Assembly (NCBI GenBank): GCA_016234655.1
Contig: JACRAU010000015.1
Location: forward strand, 62,001-126,000
Direction: 5' to 3'
Origin: Betaproteobacteria bacterium
Lineage (GTDB): Bacteria > Pseudomonadota > Gammaproteobacteria > Burkholderiales > Thiobacillaceae
Length of the DNA stretch: 64,000 nucleotides
The translations under genes and the position numbers were made by a program. Below, in pieces: positions 61,279-64,000 of this stretch (the stretch's first letter is position 1; each line of letters starts with the position of its first letter). Under the pieces are notes generated by a model that saw only the letters and a list, made by a program, of their open reading frames with translations, searched no databases and had not been told where the DNA came from.

Positions 61279-62049
61279 CTATTGTCTGAATTGGTTTTTC
61301 ATCTCTCTCGCAACAGCAAACACCGCCTCGGGCGTCGTCAACGGACGTTGGGCATAGGCCTCGGCCGCTTGCCGTATCGCGGGTTCGCGGCAGCGAAGAA
61401 AGGGATTGGTGGCGAGCTCCAGTGCGATTGTGCTGGGCAAGGTCGGCAGGCCGCGCATGCGCTTGTCTTGTTCTTGCCGCGCCCGCTCGATGAGCTGGGT
61501 ATTGTCGGGTTCCATGCCGAGCGCGAAGGCGATGTTGCCGAGGGTGTATTCGTGCGTGCAATAGACCTGGGTCTCGCCGGGCAGCGCGGCCAGGCGTTGC
61601 AAGGAGTCATGCAGTTGGCTGGCCGTGCCTTCGAAGATGCGGCCGCAACCGCAAGCGAACAGGGTGTCGCCGCAAAACAGCAGGCCGTGGCCGTAATAGG
61701 CGATGTGGCCGCGCGTATGCCCCGGCACCGACATCGCGCGGAATTCGGCGTCGATCTCCGGCAGGGCCACGCAACCGCCTTCGTCCAAAGGCTGGCTGAC
61801 GACGGCAATGCCTTCCAGCGCCGGGCCATAGACCGGCACCTCGTGTCGAGCGAGCAAGTCGGCGATGCCGCCGATATGGTCGTCATGGCGGTGGGTGACG
61901 AGGATCGCGCTCAATCGCAACGCGTGTCGCTGCAACCACGATAGAATGGGCGCCGCATCGCCGGGATCGACGACTGCGCAGCAGCCGTTGCCGATGATGG
62001 CCCAGATGTAGTTGTCTTGCAGGGCGGGGATGGCCTCGATGCGTAACAT
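61279..62049 (-). CDS. gloB: Hydroxyacylglutathione hydrolase (glyoxalase II)
   Basis: GloB hydrolyses S-lactoylglutathione to lactate and glutathione, completing methylglyoxal detoxification. The 256-residue metallo-beta-lactamase-fold protein begins MLRIEAIPALQDNYIWAI and has the metal motif VTHRHDDHIGGIADL, the second ligands in PGHTRGHIAYY and GDTLFACGCGRIFEG, and VYCTHEYTLGNIAFAL. The glutathione-binding C-terminal domain is present (NPFLRCREPAIR). It diverges from the yafS-like gene. Confidence 0.95.
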   Translation of the reverse strand: MLRIEAIPALQDNYIWAIIGNGCCAVVDPGDAAPILSWLQRHALRLSAILVTHRHDDHIGGIADLLARHEVPVYGPALEGIAVVSQPLDEGGCVALPEIDAEFRAMSVPGHTRGHIAYYGHGLLFCGDTLFACGCGRIFEGTASQLHDSLQRLAALPGETQVYCTHEYTLGNIAFALGMEPDNTQLIERARQEQDKRMRGLPTLPSTIALELATNPFLRCREPAIRQAAEAYAQRPLTTPEAVFAVAREMKNQFRQ

Positions 62050-62145
62050 GCCGGCATTTTAAGCAGGAATAAGGTCAACGGACATGGAGATATTTTCACC
62101 ATCACTATGAGCTACGGTGTGTCATGTCCGTTTCCCACTCCCCGA

Positions 62146-62169
62146 CCCTCTCCCGCTTGCGGGAGAGGG
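62146..62169. repeat. Short palindromic (REP-like) repeat
   Basis: A perfect 11-bp inverted repeat, ccctctcccgc and gcgggagaggg, with a two-base loop (tt). This ccctctcccgc hairpin is a familiar dispersed intergenic sequence in proteobacteria. It lies 20 bases before the yafS-like start in the gap divergent from gloB. Confidence 0.7.
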
Positions 62170-62189
62170 GGACGCGGTAACGCTTCGCG

Positions 62190-62918
62190 ATGTCAGGTTT
62201 GACCATGCGGGATTGGTTCGAAAGCGAGCAGGGCAACTATGTCTTGGACGGCGAGCGCGCCTGGTTCGACCGGGAGTGCGCCGATATCTTCGGCTTCAAT
62301 GCCTTGCAGGCGGGGATGTGCTGGGCCGATCTGTTGCGGGCGAATCGCATGCCGAACCGGTATTGCGCGGACCGGACCGAGGGCAGCTTGCACTGCCATC
62401 CCGAGGTCTCGCCGCTCGCCAGCCAAAGCCTGGATTTGCTCGCCTTGCCGCATGTCTTGGAATTCAGCGATTACCCGCACCAGGTCTTGCGCGAGGCGGA
62501 GCGGATACTGCGTCCGGAGGGCCATTTGCTGATCGCCGGCTTCAATCCCATGAGCCTATGGGGGTTGCGCCGAGTTTTGCGGCGGGGGCAGGGCGCCTAT
62601 CCCTGGCATGGCCGTTTCTTGCATCTGAGCCGGTTGAAGGATTGGTTGGCGCTGCTCGGTTTTGAATTGCAGGCCGGGCGCATGATCTGTTATGCGCCGC
62701 CCTTCGGGCAGGCGAAATGGCTGCGCCGCTTTGCCTGCCTGGAGGCGGCCGGCGACCGCTGGTGGGCCTTGGGCGGCGGCGTCTATCTGCTGCATGCGAT
62801 CAAGCGCACGCCGGGCATGCGCTTGATGACGCCGAAGTGGCGTGAAGTCTGGCGGCCGGGGGCGAGTATCGTGCGTCCGGTCCCGAAAACAAATTTGCAT
62901 CGAGGTCACGATGACTGA
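62190..62918 (+). CDS. yafS: YafS-like class I methyltransferase-fold protein
   Basis: A 242-residue protein matching the YafS position between gloB and rnhA. The middle resembles a class I SAM methyltransferase: [47 protein letters not shown]. The N-terminal region ([34 protein letters not shown]) lacks a clear GxGxG SAM-binding loop, so methyl transfer is not assured. The substrate is unknown. The start is either 62190 (ATG) or 62205 (ATG, MRDWFES), and both are plausible. It overlaps rnhA by eight bases. Confidence 0.8.
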   Translation: MSGLTMRDWFESEQGNYVLDGERAWFDRECADIFGFNALQAGMCWADLLRANRMPNRYCADRTEGSLHCHPEVSPLASQSLDLLALPHVLEFSDYPHQVLREAERILRPEGHLLIAGFNPMSLWGLRRVLRRGQGAYPWHGRFLHLSRLKDWLALLGFELQAGRMICYAPPFGQAKWLRRFACLEAAGDRWWALGGGVYLLHAIKRTPGMRLMTPKWREVWRPGASIVRPVPKTNLHRGHDD

Positions 62919-63369
62919 GGAACAAGGCACGGTAGTCGATCTGTACACCGATGGCGCCTGCAAGGGCAACCCCGGCCCGGGCGGCTGGGGCGCCTTGCTG
63001 CGCTTTGGCGACCGCGAGAAGGAATTGTTCGGCGGCGAGGCCGATACCACCAACAACCGGATGGAGTTGACGGCGGTGATCGAGGGTCTGCGCAGCCTGA
63101 AGCGGGCCTGCAAGGTGCGGGTGCACACCGATTCGCAATATGTGCAAAAAGGCATTTCCGAATGGCTGGCGAATTGGCGTCGGCGGGGCTGGCGCACCAG
63201 CGAGGGCAAGCCGGTGAAGAACCAGGACCTGTGGCAGGCCTTGGACGAATTGGCGCGGGGCCACGAGGTCGAGTGGCACTGGGTCAAGGGCCACGCCGGA
63301 CATATCGAGAACGAGCGGGCCGATGTCTTGGCCAATCGCGGCGTGTTGAAAGGAATGGAGACGGCCTGA
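62911..63369 (+). CDS. rnhA: Ribonuclease HI
   Basis: RnhA degrades RNA in RNA-DNA hybrids. The ATG at 62911 gives 152 residues. The four catalytic carboxylates are visible: Asp in [19 protein letters not shown], Glu in [12 protein letters not shown], Asp in [12 protein letters not shown] and Asp in [11 protein letters not shown]. The basic handle [20 protein letters not shown] is present. It overlaps the yafS-like stop and its own stop shares a base with the dnaQ start. Confidence 0.96.
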   Translation: MTEEQGTVVDLYTDGACKGNPGPGGWGALLRFGDREKELFGGEADTTNNRMELTAVIEGLRSLKRACKVRVHTDSQYVQKGISEWLANWRRRGWRTSEGKPVKNQDLWQALDELARGHEVEWHWVKGHAGHIENERADVLANRGVLKGMETA

Positions 63370-64000
63370 TGCGTAAAGTCGTGTTGGATACCGAGACCAC
63401 GGGTCTCGACCCGGCCCAGGGGCACCGCATCATCGAGGTCGGCGCCTTGGAGATCGTCAACCGCCAAGCTACCGGGCGGAGCTTCCATGTCTATCTCAAT
63501 CCGGGCCGGGAGATCGATGCGGGCGCGATCGCGGTGCATGGCCTGACCAATGAATTCCTCGCCGACAAGCCGCGCTTTGCCGATGTCGTCGACGATCTCG
63601 TTGCCTTCGTCGAGGGGGCCGAGTTGGTGATCCACAACGCGCCGTTCGACATGGGCTTCTTGAATGCCGAGCTGCGTTTGCTCGGCCGGCCCAAGCTGGA
63701 AACGCGCTGTGGCGGCGTGCAAGACACCTTGAAGATGGCCAAGGACCTGCATCCGGGCCAAAAGAACAACCTCGATGCCCTATGCCGGCGCTACGAGGTG
63801 GACAACTCGGGCCGCAGCTATCACGGCGCCTTGCTCGATGCCCAATTGCTGGCCGAGGTGTATCTGGCGATGACGCGAGGGCAGGAGTCGCTGGGCATCG
63901 AGACCATCGGCGGCCATGCCGGGTCGGGGCGCAAGCTCAAGCAGGGATTGGTGCTAAGGGTGCTGGCGCCGAACGAGGAGGAGCGCGCGGCGCATGCCGA
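63369..64000 (+). CDS. dnaQ: DNA polymerase III epsilon subunit, 5' part
   Basis: The 3'-5' proofreading exonuclease of the replicase; the first ~210 residues are visible and the gene runs off the window. It starts [21 protein letters not shown] (Exo I with Asp and Glu), has VIHNAPFDMGFLNAEL (Exo II) and SGRSYHGALLDAQLLAEVYLAM (Exo III, with His and Asp). The end of the window reaches the linker that binds the alpha subunit. The rnhA-dnaQ pair is conserved, but here they are in tandem rather than divergent as in E. coli. Confidence 0.95.
   Translation, partial: MRKVVLDTETTGLDPAQGHRIIEVGALEIVNRQATGRSFHVYLNPGREIDAGAIAVHGLTNEFLADKPRFADVVDDLVAFVEGAELVIHNAPFDMGFLNAELRLLGRPKLETRCGGVQDTLKMAKDLHPGQKNNLDALCRRYEVDNSGRSYHGALLDAQLLAEVYLAMTRGQESLGIETIGGHAGSGRKLKQGLVLRVLAPNEEERAAHA

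Overview
This window is ordinary chromosome from a GC-rich betaproteobacterium. The gene orders yceD-rpmF-plsX-fabHDG-acpP-fabF-pabBC-mltG-tmk-holB-pilZ-tatD, yciB-yciI-bolA-ppiC, scpA-scpB-rluB, smpB/ratA-rnfH and gloB-yafS-rnhA-dnaQ are typical of Betaproteobacteria. The protein sequences look closest to the Nitrosomonadales/Thiobacillaceae/Rhodocyclales side, but I cannot fix the family without a search. I saw no rRNA, tRNA, CRISPR array, prophage or transposase gene. The genome is very compact: many neighbours overlap by 1-4 bases (ATGA/GTGA/TTGA junctions), and several convergent pairs overlap at their 3' ends.

Layout. 1-11890 (+): a truncated yceD, ribosomal protein L32, the type II fatty-acid synthesis cluster, p-aminobenzoate synthesis (pabB, pabC), mltG, tmk, holB, pilZ and tatD. 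11936-14073 (+): a NarL/LuxR-class two-component pair. 14056-16631 (-): clpA and clpS, divergent from a cold-shock gene. 17126-17497: a small unknown ORF ended by an IS630-like miniature element. 17499-20671: icd, rluE and a methylthioadenosine/adenosylhomocysteine deaminase. 20860-23406: gyrA with a strong terminator. 23571-26349: an exported seven-repeat beta-propeller, a divergent Hfq-like gene and a CbpA-type J-protein. 26384-28379 (-): ppiC, bolA, yciI, yciB. 28470-34953 (+): PHP phosphoesterase, yciO-like gene, M50 protease, trpS, DUF3147, scpAB, rluB. 34976-38071 (-): TM-helix channel-like protein, prmB, dapE, ArsC-like reductase. 38122-39585 (+): GNAT, ispF, thpR. 39580-41615 (-): host-attachment protein, selU, smpB. 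41703-46148: ratA, rnfH, a small lipoprotein, guaB, guaA. 46206-50385 (-): a TetR-controlled MacB/Dev-type ABC exporter operon ending in a His-rich periplasmic protein. 50480-52060 (-): a TauE-type permease and fabI. 52149-59759 (+): an Opp/Dpp/Yej-type peptide ABC importer interrupted by a minus-strand tandem thioredoxin gene. 59756-62049 (-): mltD and gloB. 62190-64000 (+): yafS-like gene, rnhA and a truncated dnaQ.

How the genes work together. The first 6 kb builds acyl chains: PlsX makes acyl-phosphate, FabD/FabH/FabG/AcpP/FabF initiate and elongate, and FabI at 51-52 kb completes the cycle. PabB and PabC feed folate synthesis. GuaB and GuaA carry out GMP synthesis. ClpS delivers N-degron substrates to ClpA. 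ScpA and ScpB are condensin partners.

The most unusual signals are listed under findings: (i) a second-type Hfq with altered distal-face residues and a two-residue insertion; (ii) inverted or direct heptanucleotide tracts at three separate gene junctions, one of which supplies coding sequence for two genes; (iii) a 166-bp IS630-like MITE and a ~127-bp palindromic repeat; (iv) the peptide importer whose binding lipoprotein also has a C-terminal membrane anchor; (v) the TetR/exporter/His-rich protein operon. I did not find a clear, wholly new multi-gene system. All coordinates and motifs come from reading the sequence; family names come from recognition, not from database searches.
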